Positions 20,441-31,529 of a DNA stretch of 64,000 bases are shown one piece after another. Within the stretch, counting starts at the first letter, position 1; every line of letters begins with the position of its first letter. The stretch lies in NCBI GenBank assembly GCA_036867785.1, contig CP145417.1, positions 1,054,001-1,118,000 of the forward strand, given 5' to 3'. Both the position numbers and the translations under genes were made by a program. This DNA comes from Plasmodiophora brassicae. Lineage: Eukaryota > Endomyxa: Phytomyxea > Phytomyxea > Plasmodiophorida. Below the pieces are notes generated by a model. It was given only the letters and a program-made list of their open reading frames with translations. It did no database searches and was not told where the DNA came from.

Positions 20441-22795
20441 ATGCGGTTCCTGTCGCCTGTCTGGGCCATCGGCGCCCTCCTGCTGCTGGCATTCGCTGCC
20501 GCGGGGACGCGCGCCGACGAGGCCGCTGCCGCGCCCGCTGGCGAGAAGTTCGAGTTCCAGGCCGAGGTCAACCGACTGATGAACATCATTATTAATTCGC
20601 TGTACACGAACCGTGACATTTTCGTCCGTGAGCTGGTGTCCAACGCGGCCGATGCCCTGGAGAAGATCCGGTTCCTGCGCGTGGCCTCGGAGCCCCTGAA
20701 GACCGAGGACGTCGAGCTCGACATTCGCATCATTCCGGATGCGAACGCGCAGACGCTGACGATCGTTGATCACGGTGTCGGTATGTCCAAGGAGGACCTC
20801 ATCGCCAACCTCGGTACGATTGCGCGATCCGGTACGACCAAGTTCGTCGAGGCGGCGTCCAAGGGCGGCGACAACGCCATGGGCCTCATCGGGCAGTTCG
20901 GTGTCGGTTTCTACTCGGCGTTCCTGGTCGCTGACAAGGTCACGTTCACGACGAAGCACGTGAACGACACGCAGTGGGTCTGGGTGTCCGACGCGTCGAC
21001 CGGTTTCGAGGTGTACAAGGACCCGGCCGGCGAGACGCTCGGCCCGCACGGTTCCTCCATCACGCTGCACCTGAAGGACGACGCCAAGGAGTTCGCCCAG
21101 GAGTCCAAGCTGCGCGACCTGGTACACAAGCACTCCGATTTCGTCCAGTACCCGATCTACCTGCAGGTGACGAAGGAGGTCGAGACCGAGGTCCCGGTTG
21201 AGGAGGCCCAGCCCGTCGAGAAGGACGAGGAGGGCACCGAGAAGAAGGAGTCCGAGGACCTGGACATCACCGAGGAGGACACCGAGGCCGAGAAGAAGCC
21301 GACGACGAAGAAGGTGAAGGAGTCCGTCAAGGAGTGGGAGCAGGTCAACTCCGGCAAGCCGCTCTGGGCGCGCCCCATCGACCAGATCACCAAGGAGGAG
21401 TACGTCAACTTCTACAAGGCGTTCGCCAAGGACGACAAGGAGCCGCTGATCCACTCGCACTTCAAGGCCGAGGGGAGCGTCGAGTTCACCGGTCTTCTGT
21501 ACATCCCCTCGGTCGCCCCGTACGACCTGTACGACAAGTACTACACGGACGCGAACCGCGCCATCAAGGTCTACGTCCGCCGCGTCCTGTTGACGGAATC
21601 AATCGATAAGGAGGCGCTCCCGCAGTACCTGAACTTTGTGAAGGGCGTCGTTGATTCGGAGGATCTCCCGATCAACGTCAACCGTGAGAGCCTGCAGAAG
21701 GACAACGGCGTCCTGAAGACGATCGGCAAGCGCGTCACGAAGAAGGTCCTGTCGATGCTCGAAGAGCTGGCCGAGATGCCGGCTGAGGAGGAGAAGAAGG
21801 ACGACGACGAGAAGAAGGATGACGACGAGAAGAAGGATGGCGACGCCGAGAAGAAGATGGCGCAGACGCCCTACGAGAAGTTCTGGTCGCAGTTCTCGCG
21901 CAGCATCAAGCTGGGCGTTCTCGAGGACAAGAAGAACAAGGGCAAGCTGGAGAAGCTGCTGCGGTTCAAGAGTCTGAACCACCCGGACAAGGTGATCTCG
22001 CTGGACGACTACGTCAGCGCCATGCCCGAGGGCCAGAAGGACATCTACTACATCTCCGGCCCGGACCAGGCCACCGTCGAGAAGTCGCCCATGCTCGAGC
22101 AGCTGAAGGCGCGCAAGTTCGACTGCCTGTTCTTCGTCGACAACATCGACGAGTACCTGGCCGGGGCGCTGACCGAGTTCGACGGCAAGAAGTTGCAGTC
22201 GGTGACGAAGGAGGGCCTCGACCTCGGCGAGATGACCCAGGAGGAGAAGGAGCTCCACGAGGACGTCGAGGAGGCGTTCAAGGAGACGCTCAAGTTCATG
22301 AAGGACACGCTGAAGGACCGCAAGGTCTCCAAGGTCGAGATCTCGAAGCGCCTGTCGGGCACGCCCGCCGTCCTCGTGTCGACCCGATGGGGATGGACGG
22401 CCAACATGGAGCGTATCATGCGCGGCCAGGCCATGGGCGACTTTGAGAAGCAGCGCTTCATGATCGGCGGGCGCACGCTGGAAGTGAACCCGGCGCACCC
22501 GATCATCAAGGAGATCAAGCGCCGCGTCGACCGGGACGAGACCGACGACCTGGAGTACATCTGCCACCTCGTCCTGGACGCCGCCCTGATCAACAGCGGG
22601 TTCACCCACGAGGACGTCCAGGACTTTGTCGGCCGCCTGAACCGGGTGCTCGAGACCAACCTGGGCGTCGTCGGCCAGCCCGTCGAGATGCCCGTCGTCC
22701 CCAAGAAGGAGCGGAAGGCGCCGGAGGACGCCGCGGCCGACAAGGAGGCCTTCGCCGACGACGACGACGATGACGACGACAAGGAGGAACTGTAG
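20441..22795 (+). CDS. HSP90B1: Endoplasmin / GRP94 (ER Hsp90 chaperone)
   Basis: Intronless gene of 784 residues, the usual length. Residues 1-25 form a signal peptide (AIGALLLLAFAAAG) and the chain ends KEEL, a KDEL-type ER retention signal, so it works in the ER lumen folding secretory clients. The N-terminal ATPase shows RELVSNAADAL (catalytic Glu), DHGVGMS and GQFGVGFYSAFLV. An acidic/lysine linker at about 255-300 leads to the middle domain (KPLWARP, VYVRRVLL, NVNRESLQ). An extra KKDDDE repeat insert follows near 447-470. The C-terminal domain includes SGTPAVLVSTRWGWTANMER. It is the only long gene here with no intron, which is common for heat-inducible chaperones. The next gene starts 120 bases downstream on the same strand. 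Confidence 0.97.
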   Translation: MRFLSPVWAIGALLLLAFAAAGTRADEAAAAPAGEKFEFQAEVNRLMNIIINSLYTNRDIFVRELVSNAADALEKIRFLRVASEPLKTEDVELDIRIIPDANAQTLTIVDHGVGMSKEDLIANLGTIARSGTTKFVEAASKGGDNAMGLIGQFGVGFYSAFLVADKVTFTTKHVNDTQWVWVSDASTGFEVYKDPAGETLGPHGSSITLHLKDDAKEFAQESKLRDLVHKHSDFVQYPIYLQVTKEVETEVPVEEAQPVEKDEEGTEKKESEDLDITEEDTEAEKKPTTKKVKESVKEWEQVNSGKPLWARPIDQITKEEYVNFYKAFAKDDKEPLIHSHFKAEGSVEFTGLLYIPSVAPYDLYDKYYTDANRAIKVYVRRVLLTESIDKEALPQYLNFVKGVVDSEDLPINVNRESLQKDNGVLKTIGKRVTKKVLSMLEELAEMPAEEEKKDDDEKKDDDEKKDGDAEKKMAQTPYEKFWSQFSRSIKLGVLEDKKNKGKLEKLLRFKSLNHPDKVISLDDYVSAMPEGQKDIYYISGPDQATVEKSPMLEQLKARKFDCLFFVDNIDEYLAGALTEFDGKKLQSVTKEGLDLGEMTQEEKELHEDVEEAFKETLKFMKDTLKDRKVSKVEISKRLSGTPAVLVSTRWGWTANMERIMRGQAMGDFEKQRFMIGGRTLEVNPAHPIIKEIKRRVDRDETDDLEYICHLVLDAALINSGFTHEDVQDFVGRLNRVLETNLGVVGQPVEMPVVPKKERKAPEDAAADKEAFADDDDDDDDKEEL

Positions 22796-22915
22796 GCATA
22801 GGCCGCCGCTGACAATACACACGTTGGGGAGCGCGCGCATATGCACGAATCGGATGGTAGAGCTGGGCGGGGGCGTGACCTCGTGTATTACGCTACGCTC
22901 TACAGGGCCAGCGCG

Positions 22916-25600
22916 ATGTGCGACAACGGTGGCGGCACGATCGACGACGTCGTCGCCGACCACCTGGCGGTCGCGTACGACGCGGACCTGCGCGGCGTCC
23001 TGCCCGCGGACGAGGGCGTCCGGTTCACGGCGGCGGTCGTCAAGGTGAACCGGCGCGGTCGCCGGCAGCAACGGGCGCTGGTCGTCACGCAGCGGGCGCT
23101 GTACAACTTCCGCCCGGGCCGGTTCGCCCGGTACCGCCGGCGTATCGCCCTGGAGCGCATCACGGGTGTCGTCCTGGCGCGCGACTCCAACGAGGTCGTG
23201 TTCCAGGTCGTAGGTCGGTCCTGGACCGCCCCATCACCGCCACCGTCTGAACGCAATGGCCCCGCAGGCGAGTACGACTATCGGTACGACGTCGTCGACC
23301 GGATCGGGCTCCTGGAAGCCGTCGGCAGCAGCGCCGAGCGCCTGACGGGCCGAACGTTCCTCGTAATACGCGCCGGTTGAACCGTGCCGTGCTGGCACGG
23401 ACGCGCCTGACGAATTGGCACAGGCCTGCATCGCCGAGGACGCCCGCCTGGCGTCCTACGTCCTGACGAAACGCCAGTGGCGGCACGCCTCCGCCGACCT
23501 GCTTCGCAAGGTACGCGCCCGGCCGGCCTCGTTGCTGGCAGACGTGGCTGATGGGCGGCCAGCGAGCCTCGGACGACGTGTTCCGCGCCGCCGCCGCCGT
23601 CGCCCACCCGACCAGTGCCACCTGGTTCGAGCGCGCGCGCGCGTTCCTCGCTCGTCGTCTGTCGTCGGGGAACGACGCCGGCGGCGGGCCGCGGTCGCCG
23701 GGCCACGAGGGGTGGCTGACGTATCGGGACCCGCGGGACGACGCGTGGCGCCAGAAGTTCGCCGTCATGCGCGACATGACGCTGGCGTTGCACGAGCCGC
23801 ATCTCAAGGGTCCCCTGTCGCTGTGTGTCCCCCGCGTGCGTTCAGCGGCTGACGACGTCGTCGTCGTCGTCCGCGCAGGTTCGATCGACGTTGCCGGGTG
23901 CCGGGTCACGACGGTGCAGGGCGACGACCGCCCCCTGCTCCGGAGGGTGGCGTTGCTGGCCGCGTCTGGCGCCAGGGTCCCCACCCGGGTCCCGGCCGTC
24001 GTGTTCAGCGTCCGGGCGCGACGCTCGAACCGGACCATACGCCTGGGCGCGTCGGACGACGCCGAGGCCGACCGGTGGACGCGGGCCATCAGGGACGCCG
24101 GCGCCGACACCCGCCTCGACGGGTGGCTCCTGAAACAGGACCCAGTGTCGTACAGCTGGCGGCGCCGGTACGTTGTCCTCGTGGGCACACACTGCTGGTA
24201 CTTTGAGATGGGTACACGCGACGACGGCGATCGCTGCTCTCGCCCTGGGGGCTGACGTTGTGCGTTCCCGCCCGCGCCCAGGTGACACGCTGTCGATCAG
24301 CCTGCTGTCGTTCAACGCGGAAGCAGCTGTGGAGGCCCAGGGCGTCACGATGCCGGGCGACCCGGGCGCACCGAGCGGCGGCGGCGGCGCGTTCCACGGC
24401 TTCCGATACCGGTTCGTCGTCCACGACGGGCGCCGCGCCCACCATCTCGCCGCCGACTCGTTGCAATCGCGGAACCACTGGGTGACGTCCATCAGCAGCA
24501 TGATCGGGGCATGTGTACCTAGCGGCGGCGCGCGCGATCGGTGCCGCTGGCCTGACCGGGATGCGCCGTTGTGCAGGCGAATTCGGGGGCGGTGCGCCCC
24601 GATGTCAAGCGGCGTTCGCTCCCGATCGCGGTCGTCGAAAGCCTGAAGCAGGTTGCGCCACAGACCCGGGTCGTCCTCGTCGTCAGCGACGTTCAGGGTT
24701 CGACCCGGCTCTGGGACTGCGAGCCCGACGCCATGAACGCGTCGCTGGAGGATCACGTCAGTCGAATCGCAATGGGCGCCCGCCACCATCCGATCACTAA
24801 AGCCAGGCCAGGACCGCACCCTGCGTGCCCTGCTGAAGGCGCACAGCGGCTACGAGGTCAAGACCGAGGGCGACGCCTTCCTCGTCGCGTTCTTCAACGG
24901 TGCGACGTGGGCGCGCTTGGGGGAAGGCGCCGACGCTGACTGTCCCGCCTCTGTCAGAGCCGGACGCCATCCGGTGGTGCATCGACGTGCAGCAGCGTCT
25001 GCTCGCCTGCGACTGGCCCGAGGCCCTGCTCCGCCAGCCGGAGGCGTGCCCGGTGTACGACCAGGATACGCTCCTGTTCAGAGGTGGCCCACGCCCCGAT
25101 GCACGTGTGCGTGTGTGTGACCGTCGTGACGCGCAGGTCTGCGGGTGCGCATGGGGATCCATTCGGGGACGCCGTCCCATCGACGGTCGTCGGTGACGAC
25201 GCGAATCGAGTATTCCGGGCCCGACGTCCACCTGGCGTACGCCGTCAGCGGCGCGGCCAACGGCGGCCAGATCCTGCTCAGCGGCAGCAGCGCCGACAAG
25301 GCCCACGGCGACCTCCACGCCGTCCTGCATCCGATCCCGGGCCTGTTCACGTTGCACGACGTGCGCGCGCCGCAGGCCCTGTCCGAGTGCTGGATCCCAG
25401 GTCGATACGTACCGTCGTCGTCGTCGTCGTATACTGAGCGAGCGCGTCGTCCGTCAGGGCTGGAGAAGCGGGCCGCCGTGTTGCCTGCGTTACGGGCGCG
25501 CCCGTTCGATCCGCTGGCGTCGGCGTCGTCGCCGGGGTCCAGTACCGGCGGGCGTTCGTGGCCAGCGCTATCGAATGTACGAGCGGTGGCGCCGCCGTGA
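22916..25600 (+). CDS. TH1-PH-PH class III nucleotide cyclase
   Basis: Multi-exon gene. The N-terminus (from MCDNGGG) resembles a myosin TH1 membrane-binding domain: VKVNRRGRRQQRALVVTQRALYNF. Two PH domains follow (GWLTYRDPRDDAWRQKF; GWLLKQDPVSYSWRRRYVV), then a class III cyclase core spread over several exons. Splicing GTCAGT...CCAG joins SDVQGSTRLW, LEDH and DRTLRALLKAH, then GYEVKTEGDAFLVAF. Later exons give IRWCIDVQQRLL, DWPEALL, then RVRMGIHSGTP and NGGQILL. This layout is close to trypanosomatid receptor-type adenylyl cyclases, but no transmembrane segment is seen. Both metal-binding Asp are present. The usual Asn...Arg of the last active-site helix reads VHLAYAV, so activity may be altered. 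Product (cAMP or cGMP) not assigned. The C-terminus is low complexity. Confidence 0.8.
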
Positions 25601-25634
25601 CGATGCCCTGTTGATCAAATGGTGTACGCTGGCG

Positions 25635-26804
25635 TCAGTCGAGGCGGTCGAATTTCTTGCCCTGGATCTGCGGGTTCAGCAGGTGGAGCTCGACCTTGTG
25701 CGCCTGCTTGAAGTTGAACCTGCACTCGTGATCCAGCGTGGATCTGTGCGCCGGGCAGAACACGTAGCCGCAGCGACAGGCGACCGCCGTCAGCGGCGTC
25801 TTCCGGTTGCACACCCAGCACCTCCTCGGGTCGGTCTGCACGGGCCTCGGGGTGCTGCCCTGCCTGAAGATCCAGATGGCGCGCAGCCTGCGCTTCGCCC
25901 GCTGGAGCTTGGGCCACCACGACTTGCTGGACCACCCGCCTAGCACGAACAGGAGCGGTCAGTGGCCAACCAGGGCGACAGCCACGACGCGAAGCGCACG
26001 CCACGTACTGTTGCTCTTGTCCTCGCGCTCCTGCCAGCACTTGTTGCACAGGTTGTCCTTGGAGACGTGGCCGAAATTGCTACAGTTGGGCGTCGCGCAG
26101 GCAACCTTGCCGGCCGACGGGTCCTTGCCCGACAGGACCGCCCGGTAGCATATCGAGCAGTACCCGTCCGTGTCCGGGTTGCCATAGAACCCGCATCTGG
26201 CCACGCATTGCTTCTGCGGGCCCGGCACCGACGTTGCCGACGAGATGGCCGTGTCGACCTCCTGGAACGACCGTCAGGGCGGGGCGCGCACAGACCACAG
26301 GACATTGATTCGCGCGCGCAATTTACATTCGTCTTGGCGTCCAGTTTGGCCATCGCGCGCTCCAGGAAGCCGACGTCGACGGACTCGCTGGGCAGCTCGA
26401 TGACGTCATCGCCGGCGGCGACGAATCCGAGCGCGCTCATGACGTCCATCGCACCGGGCACGTCGCTGACGAACTTCTTGAACGAAAAGTTCTTCAACGG
26501 CACCTTCCTGTGCAAGGCGAACGCAGATCAGCCGGCGCCCGCCGCCGCACGCTCCGGCAGGCCTGTCCGACCTGGATTTCGCATCCGTCGGCGATTTGCA
26601 TATCTTTTCGATAATCTTCCGAATATGCCTCAGCGAGGAGCGCATGGCGTTCATCTTCTTCTTCGAGTCGTTCGACAGCAGGCAGATGGTCGCCAATCGC
26701 TGGTACCGACGTCAGCGCACACGACAGCACCAGCAACACCCGCGCCGACGTACGTCGTCGAGGATCGCATCGGTCCCTGAGCCTCCATCGATCTCCATCG
26801 CCAT
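25635..26804 (-). CDS. PUB + A20 + AN1 zinc-finger protein
   Basis: Five exons, starting at the ATG at 26804 (MAMEIDGG). Introns have gtacgt/gtcgg/gtaaat donors, and the joins recreate domain continuity. A PUB-like region comes first (LRHIRKIIEKICKSPTDAKS joined to RKVPLKNFSFKKFV, then ALGFV), a fold that in other proteins binds the p97/Cdc48 C-terminus. Then an A20 finger (CVARCGFYG ... GYCSICY), a second A20-like CATPNC ... NLCNKC, and a C-terminal AN1 finger (CWVCNRKTP, CRCGYVFCPAHR, HECRFNF). A20/AN1 proteins bind ubiquitin and act in stress and ER-associated degradation. Adding a PUB domain would tie this one to Cdc48. It converges with the cyclase gene, ending 35 bases away. Confidence 0.85.
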
Positions 26805-27248
26805 TGGCCGCAGCCGCGCCGCCGTCGCCGCCAGATCGCCACACGCCGCGCGCGCCCGTTGGACACACACAACGCCGGTCACCACCCGACGCGCGGCGGA
26901 CGAACAAAAAAATCCGACTGCAAACGCTGACGAAAATCTGTCGGCCCACGCCGCGTTTTTTGCTGCTGCCACCGACCCGCACCGATCCGATCGATCCGCA
27001 CGACGCGAACGCGTCGGGGCACCACCCACTTCGCTATTTAGTGTGGTCACTGCGACATGCGGCGCGCGTCGGCGTCATGGTCGTCCGCGAAGCAGGCCGT
27101 CCCCGTGGCTGTCGGGCACGGCCGATGCGTCCAGTCATACCGGCACGGGGGCGTGGCGCCCGGGGTCCACACGAGACGTGACGAACGGCCATCGGCCACA
27201 CGAGGTCGTTGCGTTGATCCACGGGACCTGGGCGTCGCCCCGGTTTAT

Positions 27249-27983
27249 ATGACGGAAGGCAAGCAGACCATGTGGTTGCATGAAGAGGCGTGGCCCCCTG
27301 GGACTGTCCGAACGATGCCTGGCGCCGACGAGCCGATCGTGCAGCTGCTCGAGGTCTCGCTCGGGGCGTGCTCGGCGCCGGCCGACCTGGCCAGGTTCGT
27401 CGTGGTCGTCCCCGGCGCCGAACCCGTCGAGGTCGTCCTCGATGATGGCCGATGGTCGCTCGATGGCGGATCGCAATCGTCGCCGGTCTACATCCCGGTT
27501 GGCGCCGACGTCGCCCAGGTCGTCGTCCAGGTCTGGTCCACCAAATCGGGCAACGTTCCAGCGGCGTCTGTCGCCATACCACTCCAGTCGATTGCCATTG
27601 GGCAGTCCACGACGGTCCCAATGCAGTGGGCTGCTGAATCCGACGCGTCCCGATGCAGTGTCATCGCGTCCAAGGTCGGGACTGGTCGCGCCTTGTAGAT
27701 CGTGCTCGGCGGGCCAATGCGTTGCGGATAGGCGCGCGCCTTCCAACCGAACCGGTTCCCATCGGACCTGCAGTGGAACCCGGTCCCGGATCCAGTCTCC
27801 GAGGTCGACATTTTCGTTTACCGTGCCACGAACGTCGACGTCGATGCCAGGACCGAGGTGGCTGTCCTGGCCCGCGCGCCAGGGTTCACACAGGCCAGTA
27901 CGGGATCCATGAAGGTTAATCGTTACAGGTCTGGCCCCCTGGCGAACGCTGGTCTGCGCATGGTGTTCCTCATGTGTGCTTAG
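27249..27983 (+). CDS. Putative C2-like beta-sandwich protein
   Basis: At least two exons: 27249 to about 27690, and about 27774-27983. The first reads as alternating hydrophobic strands (LARFVVVVPGAEPVEVVL, VAQVVVQVWSTKSG, VAIPLQSI). The second contains VDIFVYRATNVDVDART, suggesting a second sandwich. This pattern and the VQVWSTKSG strand recall C2 domains, which bind membranes or proteins. An upstream in-frame ATG at 27057 is an alternative start. A long minus-strand frame covers the same bases but is less protein-like. Confidence 0.4.
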
Positions 27984-28216
27984 GGGTTTGGTGTCGAACA
28001 AATGGGTGAAGCTGCTGCCAGAGCAAGGCGCCGCAACGGCAACGACAGGCAACGGGTCGCTGCAGCTGTCGTTGGTCCCACCAATGGCGTCTGCTGCACC
28101 CGCCGTTGCGTTCGCACCCGTTCCATGGTCGATGGTGTCGCCCGCCGTTCAGTAGGGTCTGCCGGCGGCGCCCTGTCGACAGTCTGGCTCATCGAAGCCA
28201 TACAGGTGCAATTTGA

Positions 28217-29030
28217 TTATCCCAAGTCAAGGATCGTCTGCCAGCCTTTTCGTATCCGTGACGGTTGGACCACTCGTGAAATGTCGTTCGTGATGTTCCT
28301 ATTGACATGTTCGTCCGATAGCCGACGCTGAAGCAATCCGGCGAATTGTCGTTATTGCAGCGGAACGCTCACCTTGCTAAAGTTGTTGTATGTGCTTCGC
28401 CCTATGTGGAACGTCGATGTCTCTTGTTGAGTGCTGACGTTCGTCGAATGCAGTACGACATACGGTCCATTTCGGGCCTGGCGACTGCTGAAACGGTTTT
28501 CATTACTATCTACCTTTGTACCAACATCGAGGACTATAGGCGGAAAGTACTTGAGTCCCGGGTACGTGTGTCCGTCGAACGTGGTCATGGTTTTGATTAG
28601 TCGAGGGCGCAGAACCTGTGGCCGCCATTTCCGTTCGCCAAGCTGGAGCCAACGTCGAGCACGCTATCGGGCGGCGATACCTTGTCTCCTCGCATTCGTA
28701 TGCCCACTAGGTGATTGCCCATACTATATGATTGGCTTACCGTGATGCCCAAGGTGTAACCGATGAGATCACGAAAGACCGGTTTTCTGCAATTGCACAG
28801 ACGGCGACCTTGTTCGATAGGGAGGTTGGTCTATTACATACTTCGCGATCTAGTGCGATCCTGAGTACGCTGGTCAGGACATAGTTTTCGGGCCGGCAAC
28901 CGTTGCTCTTGCGGAACTGTATACGAATCCCACTCCACCAGACAACTCGTTCCGATTCATTGGTATGACCGCTTCCGCAGAGCACACAACGAATCCATGT
29001 AATTCTGTACGGTAGGATATGCATCGGTTC
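28217..29030 (-). CDS. Unassigned multi-exon protein, beta-rich
   Basis: Not recognised. The minus strand has a chain of protein-like blocks linked by plausible short introns: VLTSVLRIALDRE joined across gtatgt...ttgcag to KPVFRDLIGYTLGIT, then GIRMRGDKVSPPDSV, then TTFDGHTYPGLKYFPP. A 45-base intron (gtgagc...cttcag) leads to a basic C-terminus ending at 28217. The TTFDG motif is reminiscent of von Willebrand D domains, but too little matches to claim one. The start near 29030 is provisional. Composition is less GC-rich than neighbouring genes. Confidence 0.4.
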
Positions 29031-29040
29031 CTGTTGCCGA

Positions 29041-30433
29041 CCTATCAAGTCCCCGCAAGACGGCAATTGTCGGGACCACAGCGTCACTCGAGTGGGCAGT
29101 CACAACCTACCGAAGCGCGTCGGCGCCGGTCCCTGCGTCTGAATCGACTCTTCCCGCCGCTCAGCCGCCTGCAGCGAACATCGGTAATGCCCCAATCCAA
29201 GCTGGGGTGACACTGCCTCCTGTGAAACCGCCAGTGTCGACGCGCCGCCCGTTCAAGGTTATGCATATCATCAGGTCGCCCAAAGCGGTTGCTGTTGAGA
29301 GCACTCGCATTGCCGATCTTCAGAATCAACTAGCCGATGCGAAGCAGCAGCTGAAGGTTGAAATGGAGACACGCGCAAAGTACGCCTCAAGTCTCTGCGA
29401 GCGCCTATCGACCGCCTGTTCTTATTTCCACCGTCAGGGCAGCTCATGATCTGGAGGCCAAAGTCGACGCCCTCAGGACGTTGGGCCTGGAGATCATTGA
29501 CCTTCGGCGAGTGTGCGAACAAGTAAGCACGATCCGTCGACTCAATGACGTCCCGACTTGTCGAATGACATGGCCATTACAGTTGCGTAACGAGAACCGG
29601 TCACTGACATCACGGCTCAACGAGTACACATCGCTGGAGAAATCGAGCATCGCACATGCCCCGGAAGACACGCCATCAAACGTAGCCGCCCTCAGGACGC
29701 TTCTGCTGCGTGCTCGACACGAGATCGCTGTTGAGAAGCAGGGACGTTCTGAAGCCCTTCGCAAGGTGGAGCGAATGAGCAAGCAAGTTGAGGCCGCTCG
29801 ACAGACGCAGCGGAACTTCGCCAAGCTACGCGAGGCTCATGCTGCCCAGTCCGCTTGTTTGCGCAGCGTTCAGGTCGGCGGAATGATGAATCCCACATGC
29901 GTTTCTGACGGGCCATGCAGGACGATCGGAAACGAATCGACAAATTCCATAAGACGATCGAAACGCAGGAGTCGGTCATCGAGCAGCTGGAGGCGTTGCT
30001 GCGTGCAGCCGCTCCGTCCGACGATTCCCGGTACCTGCGACATTCATGCCCGCCCGTGTCCTCGTGTTGAACGTAATGGGAAGGGCGGAAGGCACGACGA
30101 AACATGCTGACCCGCAAGCGCAAGCGAGAGCGCTCGCAGCAGAGGTGCGTTCCCAAGCCGGCCACCTGGTCATGATTACTGAGTCGGCTATCTGCAGGCA
30201 AGATGCCAAGCGCTTGAGGCGGAACTGCAGAGCGCCGCCGACCTGTATGGACGGGACGTCAGCGCGCTGAAGGCGGAAATACTGATGCTCAAGGCGACGC
30301 TCCCGGACGTACGTATCCATGGTTTCCGTTTCACGTGTGCTGACTCCTGGATCAGCCGGATCTGCCCTCTGACGGCGACCCGAACGATGAATTCGTGTCG
30401 AGCCCACGAAGCACTGTACTAGACAATTATTAG
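29041..30433 (+). CDS. Coiled-coil protein
   Basis: Multi-exon gene whose product is mostly heptad-rich coiled coil: RIADLQNQLADAKQQLKVEM, HDLEAKVDALRTLGLEII, LRNENRSLTSRLNEY, IETQESVIEQLEALL, QALEAELQSAADLY and LKAEILMLKATLPD. Introns (gtacgcc...gtcag, gtaagc...ttacag, gtcggc...atgcag, gtgcgt...ctgcag, gtacgt...atcag) keep the frame. The N-terminus is Pro/Ala-rich and its true start was not found. The C-terminus is short and acidic. Such proteins are often cytoskeletal or centrosomal, but no family motif allows an assignment. Confidence 0.65.
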
Positions 30434-30628
30434 CTCCCACAATATACAACGGTCCTACAGCGGCGGGTTGTGCACGTATGGCCCAGACAGCACGAGGAAT
30501 GCTGCCGGGTCATGAACGTACCTACGTAGGCAGGTCGGTATGATTGCGATCGATCATGATGGGACGGTGTGGCAACGTGTGCCTGCAGGTCGTCATTTTG
30601 GATGTGGGTCAGCTGTGCCCGTGTCGCT

Positions 30629-31494
30629 ATGCAGTGCAGCCAGGGTCGACTGGCGGGCGATCTCAATGCGGACGACCCGCCCGATCTGATCCTGCAGCTG
30701 CAGCACCTCGTCGACGTCGGCAAGCAAGCGGGGCTGCTGTTGCAGGCGCTGCAGAGTGTGCCCGTCATCGCGCCCGCATCGCCTGGACAGGCGCGGCCGT
30801 CGACGAGCTCCAGCGCGGAGCGCGAATCGGGGACCTGCAACCCAGTTGACGATGGTCTGCATGATGCCGAAGGCGACCCGGCGTCCCCTGAGATGGATAT
30901 CTTCGACGACGAGTGCATCTGGACGAAGAGCCAGCTGAAACGGGTATGTGGTGCTCGCAGCGCCCGCGCGTCCACGAATCTGATGCCGAGGCAGTCCATG
31001 TTCGGGGGCGAAGTCTCGGCGGCGGACGCGGACGCCATCCAAGCGCATCTGGACCGGGCCTCGCCGCTGTTCGAACCGTCCACTGACTGCGCTGTCTGCC
31101 TGGTAATACGGCGGCGCGCGCGCCTGCGTCCACCCGCGTCGCGTGACAAGTATACGTGGCACAGCTCGAGAAGGATGATGGGGCGCACCCGGCCCTGTTC
31201 AGGTATACGCGCAGGTCATGTATCTCCTCGCCACAGCATCACAATTGTGACCCCACGCTGCAGGCTTCCGTGCTGCTCGATAGAGGTCCACCTGGCCTGC
31301 ATCAACCGCTGCCTGGGTAGGCACGTTGGCACGACGCCGCCCGGGCGGCCTCCCAATGACGTTGCCGAACAGGTTCTCGAGGCATACAGAACGTTTGTCC
31401 GGCGTGCCGCGCCCAAGTGCCTGATGACGTTGCACGGGCGGTGCTGGCCGCGTTCAAGGCCAACAAGCGGGCGCGGGGAAAGCGCCGTCGTTGA
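30629..31494 (+). CDS. RING-type zinc-finger protein (putative E3 ubiquitin ligase)
   Basis: At least five exons. The N-terminal half is helical and acidic (LILQLQHLVDVGKQAGLLLQ; DIFDDECIWTKSQ). The C-terminal RING is reassembled from four exons: DCAVCL, LEKDDGAHPALF, LPCCSIEVHLACINRCL, then NVCPACRAQV. This gives the C-x2-C ... C-x4-H-x2-C ... C-x2-C order of a RING-H2-like domain. A Lys/Arg-rich tail ends the protein. Function as an E3 ligase is inferred from the domain. The start is one of two in-frame ATGs (30602 or 30629). Confidence 0.7.
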
Positions 31495-31529
31495 GCCCCG
31501 TGACCCGGTAACCAACGATTTATGGGGAT

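Noticed and set aside
21599-23071. 490-residue open frame on the minus strand opposite the Hsp90 gene
   Set aside because: Leu/Val/Asp-rich shadow caused by strong GC and codon bias of the sense gene; no domain, and the sense strand is a certain GRP94.
27135-28052. 305-residue minus-strand frame opposite the C2-like gene
   Set aside because: Composition lacks the alternating hydrophobic pattern seen on the plus strand, and it crosses the proposed plus-strand introns without signals.
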